This document shows positions 11,065 through 23,144 of a DNA stretch of 62,171 bases, piece after piece. Below the pieces are notes generated by a model. It was given only the letters and a program-made list of their open reading frames with translations. It was not told the origin of the DNA and ran no database searches. Position 1 is the stretch's first letter. Every line of letters starts with the position of its first letter. This stretch comes from Paramoeba atlantica (Eukaryota; Discosea): positions 1 through 62,171 of the forward strand of contig CDRNVI010000198.1 of NCBI GenBank assembly GCA_977017575.1, given 5' to 3'. The position numbers and the translations under genes are program-made.

Positions 11065-12571
11065 TCAATCTTGTTGATGCGAAAATAGGGACGCTTCTCC
11101 TCCTTGTAAATAATTCTGAGTTGGTGCTGGGGGATCATTTTGTTGTTGGTGATGGGAGTGGGGGTGGTGGAGGTGGTGGTGAGATGAGTATTGGGGGGGG
11201 ATGTGGTGGTGATGTGGTGGCAGTGGAGGTTCTTTTTCTTGGAGTGGTAACAACAACCCACCACCCCTTGGCCAAGGTTTTAGAGCGTTTTTGGAGGTGA
11301 TGGTGGTGGTGGTGGGTGGGTGGTTGAGTGGTTGAAACCGCTTTGTGCTGCTGCTGAAGAGGAGGTTGTTTGGTGAGGGAGTGGAGAGAGGGATGGGAGG
11401 GAGGGTAATAATGGAAGAAAGAGAGGGGAGATGATGATGATGATGCTTTTGTTGTTGTTGTTCTGATTGTTGATGGGATGGTTTTGGTGGTGGTAGTTGT
11501 GGTGATGAATCAAAAATTGGTCCTCTGCTGCTGCTGATGGATTTAAAAGGAAGAATAATATTGGGGTGATGATTTCCTTCTTTTGAAGGGAGGACGGAGG
11601 GTAGAGAAGAAGAAATTTGTTGTTGTAGGGGAGGTAAGAGAGGAGTGGCGGCAGTGGTGGTGATTGTGGCGGCAGTGACAGCAGCAGTGGAGGAAGTAGC
11701 AGCGATGGCAGTCCGAGTAGCACTCCTTTTTTGTTGTTGTTGTTGTTGCTGTGAGGAAACAAAAGAAGAAAAAGAAGAAGAACCAGAAAAATGTTGTTGT
11801 TCTTGCATATTGTCATGTTGATCCACAGAATAATCATCAGAATGACCTTCTCCTATGGATTGTTGTGATTGTTGTTGTTGTGTTGCAACACATTGTTGTT
11901 GTTGTTGGAATGAAGTTGTTGTTGGAATTATTGATGAGGTTCTTGTCACCAACTCGCTCTCACCAATCTGCTGAAATCGAGAGTTTTCAACAACAACAGG
12001 GTGAGGAGAAGGATAATGATGATGAAAACATTCTTAGAAGAGATTGGGGTCATCTTTTCGAAGAACCGCTGCTGCTGCTGCTGCCTTTGAAAAATTCTTG
12101 GTGGTGTTGGTGATGGCATTAATATTTCTTGAGGACTCATCATCATCAAGTCCTCTTCCTCTTCCTCTTCTTGATGAATTTGTTGTCTCTTCTTCTGTTG
12201 CTGGGATGATGTTGAGTAGTTGGTGATGTTGGAGGAGAAGGAAGAGGAAGATAATGTTCACAGAAGAAAACTTTTGATGCTTGAGGAGGGGGTTGAGAGT
12301 GGCAATAGAGCCTGGCATAGTCTTCATTCCGCAAGACTCGAACACGACAAAAATTCTTTATCTTCTTTTCAAAATCTTCTGGAGAACAGGAAGAATACTG
12401 ATACAATTTTGGGGACTTTGAGTTGGAGATTATTGTCAAGGAAACTTGGCACCCACAGAGAATCGAGATTTCCATTGCTTTCTTGATTAGACCACTCTTT
12501 CTTTTCGAAAACGTATTTTGTTGGAATCGCCTATCTGAAATTTTCTTGATTGGTAGTTTCTTTCTTCCCAT
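11065..12571 (-). CDS. MADS-box transcription factor, MEF2-like
   Basis: Three exons (12571-12272, 12200-12030, 11970-11065) joined by introns of 71 and 59 bp, all phase 0, give about 458 aa. Residues 1-60 are a MADS domain: MGRKKLPIKKI, FSKRKSGLIKKAMEISILC, then KLYQYSS. MGRKK and L[YF]QY are closer to MEF2-type than SRF-type domains. MADS domains dimerise and bind CArG-like DNA in the nucleus. The rest is low complexity: polyQ runs, an acidic run after exon 2 begins, Ser/Pro-rich stretches and a His/Pro-rich C-terminus, typical of an activation region. The short introns contrast with neighbouring genes. Within exon 3, other frames also stay open because of CAA/CAT/CCA repeats; only the MADS frame is supported by splicing. 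Confidence 0.88.
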
Positions 12572-14762
12572 TTTTCTTTTCTCCTCTCAGCTCTCAGCCT
12601 TTCTTTCTCAGCCTTTCTTTCTCTGTCTTTCTTTCTCTCTTTTCTTTCTCTTTTCTTTTGAAGCTTTCTTCTCTTCAGCCTCTCTCTATTTTGTGTGACC
12701 GTTTCGGGGCAGACTCCTTTTGTTCTTCGTGGCCTAAAAAAGAGTATTATTTTTCTGCAAGATTTCTACAACTAAACTCTTTTTGAACACAGAACTTTTT
12801 TTTGGCAAAAAAACTGTTTGGGAACGAAAAGAAACAAAAGAATAATAAGAAAGAATAATGTATTTTTTGTTTTGGTCTTTTTCTCTCCTCTCCTCTCCTC
12901 TCCTCTCTTCCTCCCCCTATTATCTTCTTCCTTTCCCTGTTCTCATTTTTTTTTTTGTTTTGTGATGTGATTTCTTTTTTTCTTCATGTGTGTGTGTTCG
13001 TTCCCTTGAAGTGAGGTAAAGAGAGAAATCAGATTTTTTTTTGAAAGTGATATCTAACAAACACTTTGAATAATAGACACATAAAGCACCCCCCAAGGAG
13101 CCCAAAAAAAAATATTGTTGAAATCAACAAATGAAAAATATGTTCTTCTCTGAACGGCTGGGGTCAGTTTTCTTTTTGTTTTCTTTTCGCCAATTTGTGC
13201 GTCCCTCTTTTCCTTTTTTTTTTCTTTCTTTTGCTTAATTTTTTTTGTTTGTTTTTCTTTCCTTATTTTAGAAAAAAGAAAGGAGAGGGGTTGTGCACTA
13301 CTGGCTTCCAAAGGGTTCGCTGTGTTGCATTTTTCCCCTGAGGAAGGAATAAGGAATCATCCCCTGAGGAAGTGAGGGACTCCCTTAAGAAATCAAACAC
13401 TGCTATCCAATCTTCAGGGTTTAGATGTTCCTTCCTCCCAGCATGTCAATCCCCTCCTCTGGTGGTGCGGTTTCCGCGGATATAAATGCTTTCTTCAAAG
13501 TGCATTGCCTCGGAGGTTCTACGAAATGAGTCAGGAGCTCATATGGACACAGAGGTACCACTTTGAAAAGTTTCCATTCACTCAAGTGAAAGTGATCGTA
13601 TGCTTAGAGGAGGGCCTGACGCTGCTGGGGTGAGTTGCTTCTCCAGAAGTCTTCAAAAAGACATTTGGTGAGGTTTGGTTTGAACTCAAAGAGCGGGATT
13701 GGTAAACTGAAATCCAGGAGCCAAGAAAGGCTGTCTGATGGGTGTTCCTTCTAAGAGTAACTTAAACCCCCACCCTTAAACCTTTTGACTTTGGGATGCC
13801 AGCAGCTTCTATCTGGGAGCGGTGGAGTTCTTCATTTGGGTGGAAAATACATTGTTGAAAATCAACGATGAAAAAAATACTCTTCTGCGATCGCCGGGCA
13901 GTTTTTTTTTTTCTCCGTTCTTTTCGTTTTTTTTTGGGGGGGGGGCGGGATGAAAGAAATTTTTTTCTTTTCTTATTTTAGAAAAAGAAAGGAGAGGGCT
14001 TCACACTGTCCTGCATTCTGTAGTGAAAGGCCAGAGAAGATTTTTTAGAAGGGGTATTATTGAAATCAACAATGAAAAATACTCTTCTGTGAACGGGTCA
14101 GTGTTTTTTTTTACCCCCCCTTGTTCTTTTCGTTCTTTTGGCCAATTTGAGCGTCGTTCCTCTTTCTTTTGGTTAATTTTGTTTTTCATTTTATTTTTCG
14201 AATTTTTTTGAATAAAGATAAAATTTTATTTGAGATCAAATGGTTTTCAAAGAAGGGGAATAACGGTCGAGGATGAAGATGCTGGGAGAAAGATGATACA
14301 TCACCTAGGAGATCGGAGAGAGGATAATATTTGTTTAAGGGTCTGTTTCTCCTCAGGGGTGGTGTCTTTGTTCCTTCCTGCATCATTGAAGTCTGCCTCA
14401 TTTAGTGGCCACTCTCAACATATTCCCCTTACATATCATAATTCTTTGTATTGGTGCGCGGGTGACTGAGGGTGTCACCCATGTGTGTCAGAGCGGGGCT
14501 TGTTGGGTTGTCGGATCACATGCCAAAAGCGTGTGGGGTTTCGTGGCTGGACACAACCCCCGAAACATCAATGCACAGTGCATCACCCAGGTTTTGGCCT
14601 CCAATGTCCCACAAAACCACACACACAAACTGTTGATTTCATTGAATTTTAATTTTATTTTTTGATTTGGTTTTCTCGAAGTATTTAGGAAGGGTTTGCT
14701 TTTGAGGAATCTTGCTGACTTGAAAAAAGAACGGAAATATAAAAATAAAGAAGAATTGAAAA
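12572..14762. other. 2.2-kb gap with GC-richer non-coding islands
   Basis: No exon chain could be built. Upstream of the MADS start is pyrimidine-rich leader (12572-12950). Two stretches, about 13290-13850 and about 14390-14630, are clearly more GC-balanced than all surrounding introns and lack coding bias. They include short perfect stems such as GGGTGAC...GTCACCC (about 14460-14482), a repeated CCCCTGAGGAAG (about 13334 and 13361) and GGATATAAATG. Structured RNA genes or old mobile-element remains are possible. I recognise no tRNA, rRNA or spliceosomal RNA. Confidence 0.4.
13105..14215. repeat. Three-copy dispersed repeat (about 160-190 bp)
   Basis: Copies at about 13105-13290, 13846-14005 and 14050-14215 share GTTGAAA(A)TCAAC, AATGAAAAATA, CTCTTCTGTGAACGG, a T-run, TTCTTTTCG, GCCAATTTGTGCGTC/GAGCGTC and, in two copies, TTATTTTAGAAAAA(A)GAAAGGAGAGGG. 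The opening motif is an inverted repeat (TTGTTGA-AA-TCAACAA at about 13116-13131). This may be a short non-autonomous mobile element or an unrecognised RNA gene family. Confidence 0.65.
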
Positions 14763-17700
14763 TTATCCTTCCCATTTTAATATATCAACTTTGTCTTTGT
14801 TGTGTTCAACTTTTACATGACAACAAAAACTGTGAATACAAAAGATAACTGGAACAAAAAAGATGACAATCCCAATTCCCACAAACACAAAGAAAACTGG
14901 ATTGAATGTAAATTCACCAGGAGGATTCAATGGAAAACATGGAGTTTCTTCATCCATGACACACATCCCAGTCCCTTCTTCAGAACAACAACGGGGGAGT
15001 GGACAATTAATGAAATTGTTTCTCAGGTCAAAATCAATTGAGCAAAGCCAAGTTTCTGGATCAAGAACCCCACTCAAAGAATTGGATTTCAAATTCCTAA
15101 TGAAAAAAATCAAAATTAAACAAAACAACAAATTTGTTTGAAATAATAAATAATAAAAAAAGAACGAACAATTTTTGTAATTTGTAAAGGTCAAATAATT
15201 CAGATGGAACTGTTCCATTGAACTTGTTATGAGAAAGCAACCTAAAAAAAAAAAAATCAAATCAATTCAAAAAAAAATCTGAGGAAAAAAAAAAGGAAGG
15301 AATCACAAACAAGTTTTGCATTTTGAAAATTTCTCCAATTTCTGTTGGAATTTCTCCTTCGAATAAATTAGAAGTTAGATCTCTGCAAAAGAAAGAAAAT
15401 TAAAAAGTAGAAGAGAAGGTTTGAGAAAGAAAGAAGAAGAAAAAAATTATGTTATTCAATAATATTTGAGAAAGAAAATATTCATACAAATTCGATAATC
15501 GAGAGATTTCTCCTATTTGGGTTGGAAGAGTTCCATTGAATTGATTTCGAGAAAGGGACCTTTGAATAAAGGGAGTCAAAAAAAAAAAAAAAGATACAAT
15601 AATAAAAATTATTATTATTTATTATTTATTATTTATTATTTATTATTTATTATTTATTATTTATTATTTATTATTTATTATTTATTATTTATTTATTTAT
15701 TATTATTTATTATTATTTATTATTATTTATTTTAAAAAGAAAAAACATCATACATGACAGTCAAATGAGAGAGTCTTCCAATTTCGGTTGGAATTTCTCC
15801 CTCTAACAAGTTGAAATTGAGATAACTAAAAAAATTCAAAAAAAAAAATCAATCAGTTTCAACAAAATAAAAAGAAAAAGAAAAAAGAAAGTTGCATACA
15901 TTTCCTCTAATTTTGTAAGCTTTCCAAGGTGTGATGGGATTGATCCACTTAACAAATTGAATTCAAAATACCTAAAAAAATCAAAAAAAAAAAAAATTAT
16001 TCCAAAAACTCTTTGCATTTTTACATATCACTTTTTTGAAAAATTTGGGAAAGACATACAAGCCAAGCATTTGAGTAAATCTCCCAACTTCCGTAGGAAT
16101 TGTTCCAGTTAATGAATTGCAACAAAGATCCCTTTCAAAAGAAAAAGAAGAAAATGATTAACAAATTGATTTAAATAATCAAAAAAAGAAAAACAAAAAA
16201 GGAACAAAAAAAGGAAGAAAAGGAAGAAACATACAGCCATTCTAATTGGACAAGTTGTCCAAGTTGTGTAGGGATTTTTCCACTCAACGAGTTGGTTGCA
16301 CAATCGCTGTCAAAAAAGAAATAAATAAATAAGATTTTAAAAAATCAAAAAGAATTTCTCAAATCGTTTCTTCAATAATTTAGTAAAAAAAAAAACTGAA
16401 TTATTTTCTAATTTAAAAATTGTTGAATATTCAAAAAAAAAAAAAAAAAAGAAAATCATACAAATCTGCTAACTGAGAGAGTAATCCAAGTTGGGTTGGA
16501 ATTTTTCCAGTTAAAGAGTTAACGGAGAGGTATCTAATCAAAGAGAAATCATAATTAAAATTACTTCATTCAAAGCAAAATAAATGCAAATAAAAAATAA
16601 AAAATAAAAAATAAAAAATAAAAAATAAAAAATAGAATCCAAAATTAAGAAAATATAATACTCCAATTGAGAAGAATAATTCCTTTACATAAATTAGAAA
16701 ACACATTTAAAAAAAGAAAGAAAACATACAAAATATTTAAATGGGAGAAGTTTTCAATTTCTGTGGGAATTTCTCCATCTAAAATATTGGAACTCAAGTC
16801 CCTGAAAAAGATAAAGAAATTTAAAATTTAAATTTAAGAGTTAGAAAAAGAAAACAGAAAAAGGAAAATTAAAAAAAAACAAAAGAAAAATATTTTAAAA
16901 AAAAAAGATGAAAGAAAAAGGATTTAAAAAAAAAATCATTACAATTGTAACAACTGAGAAAATCGGCCAATTTCTGTTGGGATTGTTCCACTTAAAGAGT
17001 TGAAATTAAGAAACCTGAAAAAAAAAAGAAATGAATCAAAAGAGAAAAGAAAAAAAGAAAAAAAAAAAATTAAATATCACAAGAACAGAAAAGAAAGAGA
17101 CAAAAGGAAAGAGGCAGAAAATGGAGAGAAAGGGAGAGAAAACAACAACAACCAGAGAGAGAGAGAGAGAGAGAGAAAGAAAAAAAAAATCATACAAATA
17201 ATTGAGGTGGTAACTGTTTCCAATTTGAGTTGGAATTGTCCCCGTGAGAGAATTAAAACCAAGTTGCCTTGAAATTGAATGAATTAATTTTGTTTTGTTT
17301 CCTTTTTTTTTTTGCAAATGTGAAAATTGGATGAAAGTTGAATGAAAGAAAAAAGAAAAAGAAAAAGAAAAAAAGAAAAGAAAGGAAAAGAAAAGGGAGG
17401 GAAAAAAAAAAGAAAGAAAGAAAATGATACAAAAAATTCATTTGATTGAGTCTCCCAATTTGAGTTGGAATTCCTCCACTAAGCGAATTTGAAGAAATGC
17501 CACTGAAACATTATAATAAATAAAAGAAGAAAAAAAAGCTCTCCAAAGAGTCAAGGAAAAGAGAAAAGAGAAAAGAAAAGAAAAGAAAAAAGAAAAAGAA
17601 AAAAGAAAAGAAAAAAGAAAAGAAAAAAGAAAAGAAAAAAGAAAAAGAAAAAGAAACAGGTATTTTAAAGGAGAAAGATCTCCAATTTGAGTTGGAATGG

Positions 17701-20644
17701 TCCCATTAAAAGCATTGGTATTTAACGAACTGAAAAAAAAAAAAGAAAATGAAAAAAATATAAAAAATAAAATGAAAAAAAATGAAAAAAAAAAAAATGA
17801 AAAATGAAAATTAAACTCAATTTCAATATTTTTCATTCTTCAACAATCCAAAAAAAAAAGAAAAAAAAAGAAAAAAAATGAAAAAAAAAAAAGAAAAGAA
17901 AAGAAAAGAGAGAAATTAAACATTTTAGTGATGCGTTTGAGTTTCCCAATTTGGATTGGAAGAGTTCCCTCTAACAAGTTGAAATTCAAGGATCTAAATT
18001 GCTCACATCAACAAAAGAGATAAAGAAAAAGAAAAAAGGGAAAAAGGAAAAAGGGAAAAAGGGAAAAAGAACAAAAGGAAAAAAGGAAAAAAGGAAAAAA
18101 GGAAAAAAGGAAAAAAAAAGGAAAAAAGGAAAAAAAAAGAAAAAAGGAAAGGAAAAAAGGAAAAGATACAGTTCTTGCAATTGAGAGAGTTCTCCAATTT
18201 CATTGGTAATTGTTCCAGTTAATTGATTGGTCGAAAAGTCCCTAAGAAAAATGAAAATGAGAAAACGAGAAAAACAAAAACAAAAAACAAGAGAAAGAGA
18301 AAGAGAGAAGAAAAAAAGAAAAAAGAGAAAGAGAAAAAGAGAAAAAGAGAAAAAGAGAAAGAGAAAATCATACACTATTTCCAAATTACGGAGTTGTGCA
18401 AATTCGTTTGGGATTCCACCAACAATTTTGTTTTTGAAAAGACACCTAAAATTGAGAAAAAGAGAGGGAGAAAGAAGAAAGAAATCGAGGGACAAAAAAG
18501 GGGGAAATGGGAAAGGGGAAGAGAAGAGAAGAGAAGAGGAAGAGAAGAGAAGAGAAAGAGAAGAGAAGAGAAGAGAAGAGAAGAGAAGAGAATCAGACAG
18601 AAGCACCAGAAATAACAAGAAAACAAAGACAAAAAAAAAACCCCAAAAAGAAAAAAGAAAAAGAAAGAAAGAAATACATTGAAGTCAGAGAGGTCATATT
18701 TCCTACTTCAGTGGGAATTGTTCCTTCCAATGCATTCGAAGAAAGATCTCTTTTAGAGGAGAGAAGAGAGAGGAGAGATATGAAGAGAGAAAAAAAGGGA
18801 AAGAGGAGAAGAGAAAAAGAGAATAGATGAGAAAAAAGAAAAGAAAAAATAAAAATAAAATAAAAATAAAATAAAAAATAAAAATTAAATAAAAAATAAA
18901 AAATAAAAAATAAAAAATAAAAAATAAAAAAATAAAAAATAAAAAAATAAAAAAATAAAATAAAAAACAAAAAATATAAAAAAACAAACAATTTTTGTAA
19001 AGTGGTGAGCCCTCCAATTTGAGTTGGAATTGTTCCATTCAACGAATTCTTTGAAAGATCCCTTTGAAAGAAAGAAAGAAAGAAAGAAAATAAGAAGTAA
19101 GAAAAGAAAGAAATAAGGAATCTAAACAAAAGAGAGAGAGAGAGGGAAGAGGGAAGAGAGGAAAGAGGAGAGAGAAGAGAGGAGAGGAGAGAGAGGAGAG
19201 AGAGGAGAGAGAGGAGAGAGGAGAGAGAGGAGAGAGAGGAGAGAGAGAAGAGAAGAGAAGAGAGGAGAGAGAGGAGAGAGAGAAGATGAAACAAAATTCA
19301 TACAAAGTAATCAATCGAGGAATGAGGCCTGTTGCAGCCGGAATTGTTCCACTCAATTGGTTTGAAGAAATATCCCTATTATTAATACAATGAATACAAA
19401 AATAAGGAAAAGAAAGAGAAGGAAAGAGAAGGAAAGAGAAGAAAAAGAAAGAGAGAAAGGAAAAAAGAAAGGAAAAAAAAGAAAGGAAAGAAGAAAAGAA
19501 AAAAGAAAAGAAAAGAAAAATGATACAAATTATACAATTGAGTGAGGGTTTCAAGAGTTGGAACTGTCCCTGATAATAAATTGGAACCAAGATTCCTACA
19601 ATCTCATTGAATTAGAAAATTAAGAAGAAAAAAGAATAAAAAATAAAAAATAAATCAGAGGGAGAAAAGAGAAAGAAAAGAGAGAAAGGAGAAAGAAAAG
19701 GGAAGAGAGAGAAAAGAGAGAGAAAGAGAGAAAAGAGAGAAAGAGAGAAAAGAGAAAAAATACAAGAATTGCAATTGAGAGAGCTCTCGGAGATCTGCTG
19801 TGACAGTTCCAGATAAATAGTTTTTCGCAAGAAGCCTTTAAAAAATTTCAATAAATAAATAAAAATGTTTTGAAATTCGAAAAAGAGAAAAAGAGAAAGG
19901 AGGAAAAAGAAAATAAAGAACACAGAAAATAAAGACAATTAAAAAAAAAACACAAAATAAAAATACATAAAAAAAATACATTCTATTCTTCAAAAATCCG
20001 CATATCAAAAATAAATAAACAAAAAAAAAAAAAAAAATAAAATAAAATAAAATAAAATCAATTACAATTGAACAACAGAAAAAGTATTGTCATCAGAAAA
20101 ACAAACAACCTTTTCCCAATTATTTTGACAAGGACAAACAAAAAACAAAAAACAAAAAACAAAAAACAAAAAACAAATAACAAGAAAAAAGAAAAGAAAA
20201 GAAAAGAGAAGAAAAGAAAATCAATTACAATTGAACAACAGAAGAAGTATTGTTATCAGAAAAACAAACAACATTTTCCCAATTATTTTGACAAGGAAAA
20301 AAACAAAACAAAAAACAAAATAAAATAAGAAAAAAAAAAGAAAAGAAAAGAAAAGAAAAGAAAAAGAAAAAGAAAAGAAAAAGAAAAAGAAAATCAATTA
20401 CAATTGAACAACAGAAGAAGTATTGTCACCAGAAAAACAAACAACATTTTCCCAATTATTTTGACAAGGATCACCATTAAGCCACCCAGCTTTTGTTCTC
20501 CAATTTTTGCCGTCTGTTCCCCAATATAAATTGGACAGAGCTGTTTTTTTTTTTGTTTTTGTTTTTTTGTTTTGTTTTGTTTTTTGTTTTTGTTTTGTTT
20601 TGTTTTTGTTTTGTTTTTGTTTTGTTTTTTTGTTTTTTTGTTTG

Positions 20645-20675
<31 letters not shown>

Positions 20676-21174
20676 TGTTTTTTTTTTGTTAGAAGATCAT
20701 CATTAGAAATAAAAAATAGAAGAAAGAGAGAGGAGGAGGAGAGAGGAGGGAGGAAAAAGGAAGAGGAGAGGAAAAAGGAAGAGGGGAGGAAAAGAAAAAA
20801 GCTTCAAAAGAAAGGACGAAAGAACGCACAGAGAGAGAAAAAAAGCTTCAAAGGAAGAAAAAGAAAGAACCAAAGAGAGAGAAGAAGAAAAAAGAAGGAA
20901 AAGAAAAGAGAGAGAGCTTAAAGGGAAGAAAAAGAAAGAGGGAGAAGAGAGAGAGAGAGAAAGAAAAGAGAAAGAAAGAGGAAAAACCAAGAATTTCATT
21001 TGGTGGTGTCAGTCCTTTGATTGGAAACACCAACAAGAGGGAAAGAATCTGAGTTGAAAGAATTTAATAAAAGAAAAAGAAAAAGAAAAAAGGAAAGAAA
21101 AGAGAAAAAGAAAAGAGAGAAAAAAAAAGAAAAAAAATTCAAACCAAAAATGAGATCAAAGCAGGAGTCCTCAT
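14763..21174 (-). CDS. Single-pass LRR membrane protein, one LRR per exon
   Basis: Twenty-five exons give about 690 aa. Exon 1 (21174-21145) plus exon 2 (21048-20988) encode a signal peptide, MRTPALISFL then ILSLLLVFPIKG. Exon 3 (20540-20402) is an LRR N-terminal cap: ALSNLYWGTDGKNW, then GWLNGDPCQNNW and a C. Then 21 exons each encode one plant-type LRR (LxxNxLxGTIPTxIGxLxxL): 19835-19764, 19595-19527, 19375-19304, 19061-18990, 18749-18678, 18445-18374, 18241-18170, 17993-17922, 17729-17658, 17502-17431, 17267-17196, 17014-16943, 16801-16730, 16533-16462, 16306-16235, 16131-16060, 15971-15900, 15825-15754, 15559-15488, 15382-15311, 15241-15170. Twenty are 72 nt and one is 69; all have phase-2 introns. 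The last exon (15096-14763) adds a Cys-rich cap, one membrane helix (VFFVFVGIGIVIFFVPVIFC) and a tail of about 20 residues with no kinase. Likely a surface receptor or adhesion protein. Confidence 0.92.
15607..15732. repeat. ATT/ATTT tract in an LRR intron
   Basis: A tandem TTATTATTTA-type repeat of about 125 bp between two LRR exons. Confidence 0.85.
20059..20470 (-). repeat. Three copies of the 3' half of the LRR-cap exon
   Basis: A 76-77 bp block covering the 3' half of the LRR-cap exon plus its splice donor (sense CAATTGTAATTG) occurs at 20394-20470 (functional), 20221-20297 and 20059-20134. The two downstream copies lie in the intron and differ by only a few bases. Neither has an obvious acceptor at its 5' edge, so they are probably not spliced in, but each offers a decoy donor. 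Confidence 0.9.
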
Positions 21175-21519
21175 TTCTTCTCTTTTTTTTTTTACAGGAA
21201 AGGAAAAGTAAAAATGAGTCCCCAAAAAAAAAACTCCTCTTTTCTCTCTTTTCTTTTCTTTTCTTTTCTTCTCTCTTTTCTTCTTTTCTTTCTTTTTCTC
21301 TCTCTTGTTTTTTTTTCTTTCTTTTTTTTTCTCGAAACAAAAAAAAGAGAGCGCAAAAAAAACAAAAAAAGCGTTGCGTTTCTTCAAGGAACCGATTTTT
21401 TCTATTTTTGGTAATTTTTGGTTTGTTTGAGACGGCGTCGAAAAATTCGCTTTTGTCCCCAATTTTTTTGTTTTCTCTTCAAAAATTTTTAAATTGTTTT
21501 AATTTTTTTTGGTTCATTT

Positions 21520-23144
21520 TCAAGAAGGAGATTTTTGGTGTGAAAAAGGGTAAGGGCGAACTTTCATGAAGTCAATTTTCACCTTTTTTTTCTGAACCGA
21601 AAATTAGTTTAGAAAAAAAGAGGACAAAAGAAACCAAAAAAGAACTTTTACCTTTGAAGGTGTTGAATCTGTTGGTTGTTTTGGAGACACTGCTTTTGTG
21701 CTCCTTGGTTGCCTGACTTTTGGTGTTGTTGTTGTGGTTGTTGTTGAAACTTTTGTGGGTGATTTTGTGGGTGATTTTGTGGGTGATTTTGTGACTCTTG
21801 GGGATGGAGATGTTGGTTCGATGGTACTTGATGATGTTGGTGTTGTAATTTTTGAGGTTGTGGATGGTGTAACTTTTGGAGAGAGTGTTGCTGAAACTGC
21901 AAGATCTGATTCCAGAGGTGCTGTAGTTGTTGGAACTTCTGGTGTTATTTTTGGGATTGTTGATGTTAGAGTTGGTGATGTTGATGTTGATGTTGATGTT
22001 GGTGATGTTGATGTTGATGTTGGTGATGTTGATGTTTGTAATGCTGGTGTTTGTGTCGATGTTTGTGATGTCGATGTTTGTGGAGTTGAAGAAACAGAGG
22101 GAATGGAAGAAATAGTGGATTGTTGAACAGGTGCTTTTTTTCTTTTTTTTTTTTTCTGTACAAGATCCAAGGGGTTATTTGTTTTCCTTTTCTGAAAATA
22201 AGAAGAACAATCAGATAAGAGTTCTCTCAAAATCAAGAAATGATATCTTTTTTCCTCCTCACATGATGTGAAATTCTCTCTTTTCCCATCAGAATTCATT
22301 TTGTTCATTTCGGAATTGATTTGTTGTGTCTCAACAAATACCCAATAAAGGTTGTACATTTGATTCAAAAAAGGAAATAAAAAATAAGAATAAAAAATAA
22401 AATGAAACGAAGTACCTTTTTCTCATTGAAAATGGAAGTACGACCTTCTTCATCATCCCTCTCTTCCCTTTTTTGTTTCAAATCTTCTTCGTCGTCGTCA
22501 TCTTCATCTTCTTTCTGAGAGAAAACGAAGAGTTTGTTTTTTGGGGGAGAGAAAGAGAAAAAAGAGAGAAAAACAAACTCGAAGAGTCCGTCTTAATTTT
22601 GAGTCAATTGTTGTATCCACTTGCACTGCCTTTCATTGAAATAAAAAAAAAAGGAAAAAATTAAAACAAAAAAAGCCAAAAAGAAAAAAAGAAAAAAAAC
22701 TTTAAAAAGACCTGTGAATGAGCAACAAATTTTGCCCCCAGCCCAAGTCTATTGTTGATATAAGTTTCTTCTTTCTAGAGGGGTGTGTCTGTGACAGACA
22801 CATTCACACTAAATTCAAAAGAAAAGAAACCGTTGTGGACGAGGCTCATAAAGTTGTTGGAGTTGGGAATTCATCTCTGGACTCGATTCAATGTTTTCTG
22901 GGGGGTGGTAAAAAGAAAAAGAAAAAAAAAAAGGGGTGAGGAAGACAAAGGATTTTTTCTTCAAAAAAAAAAGAAATCTCACTTTCTTTTTGATGGTTCT
23001 GAGATTGCATCTGAGAAATCCAACCAGAAACAATATCATCAACCTGATTTGGTGGACACACAAAAGGTGAGTGGAAAAAAAAAAGAACGAAAAAATAATT
23101 TTTTGAAAATAGAAAATATTATCTTGTACCTCATTTGAGGCCAT
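21520..23144 (-). CDS. Small charged protein with RLGLGAK motif
   Basis: Eight exons give about 313 aa: 23144-23130 (MASNE), 23043-22983, 22897-22831, 22748-22712, 22629-22579, 22514-22416, 22191-21652 and 21591-21520. The first seven joins keep frame. The last exon (ending KVRPYPFSHQKSPS) is less certain; without it the frame reads on to TAA at 21604. The order is a short N-terminal helix, EPRPQRLGLGAKFVAHSQ, a VDTTIDSKLRR segment, an acidic EDEDDDDEED run, a basic KKKKRKK cluster near residue 125, and a long Ser/Thr/Pro-rich stretch with SPT repeats. A PRPxRLGLGAK motif followed by acidic then basic segments recalls the uncharacterised DUF3245-type family (from memory, untested). Basic clusters suggest a nuclear or nucleolar protein. 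It is divergent from the ADP/ATP carrier gene, about 400 bp away. Confidence 0.72.

Noticed and set aside
13290..13850. rRNA, tRNA or U2/U6-type RNA in the GC-richer island
   Set aside because: No conserved core sequence of these RNAs could be recognised; left as unassigned.
20493..20921. A 142-residue plus-strand frame (FVLFCF-rich, then basic)
   Set aside because: It runs through the antisense of the LRR-cap exon and TTTTG and GA repeats; no motif supports it.
20997..20999. ATG at 20999 (MKFLVFPLSF...) as start of the LRR gene
   Set aside because: The alternative exon pair 21174-21145 and 21048-20988 gives a proper signal peptide and joins the LRR cap in frame (NEIL-ALSNLYW); the other frame is mostly pyrimidine translation.
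21698..22126. Val/Asp-rich plus-strand frame (GDVDVDV repeats)
   Set aside because: It is antisense to the Ser/Thr/Pro repeats of the RLGLGAK gene exon, whose splice chain stays in frame.
23054..23075. A plus-strand donor-like AAAGGTGAGT near 23065
   Set aside because: Minus-strand exon 23043-22983 of the RLGLGAK gene fits the frame and splice sites; the plus-strand site belongs to no exon chain.
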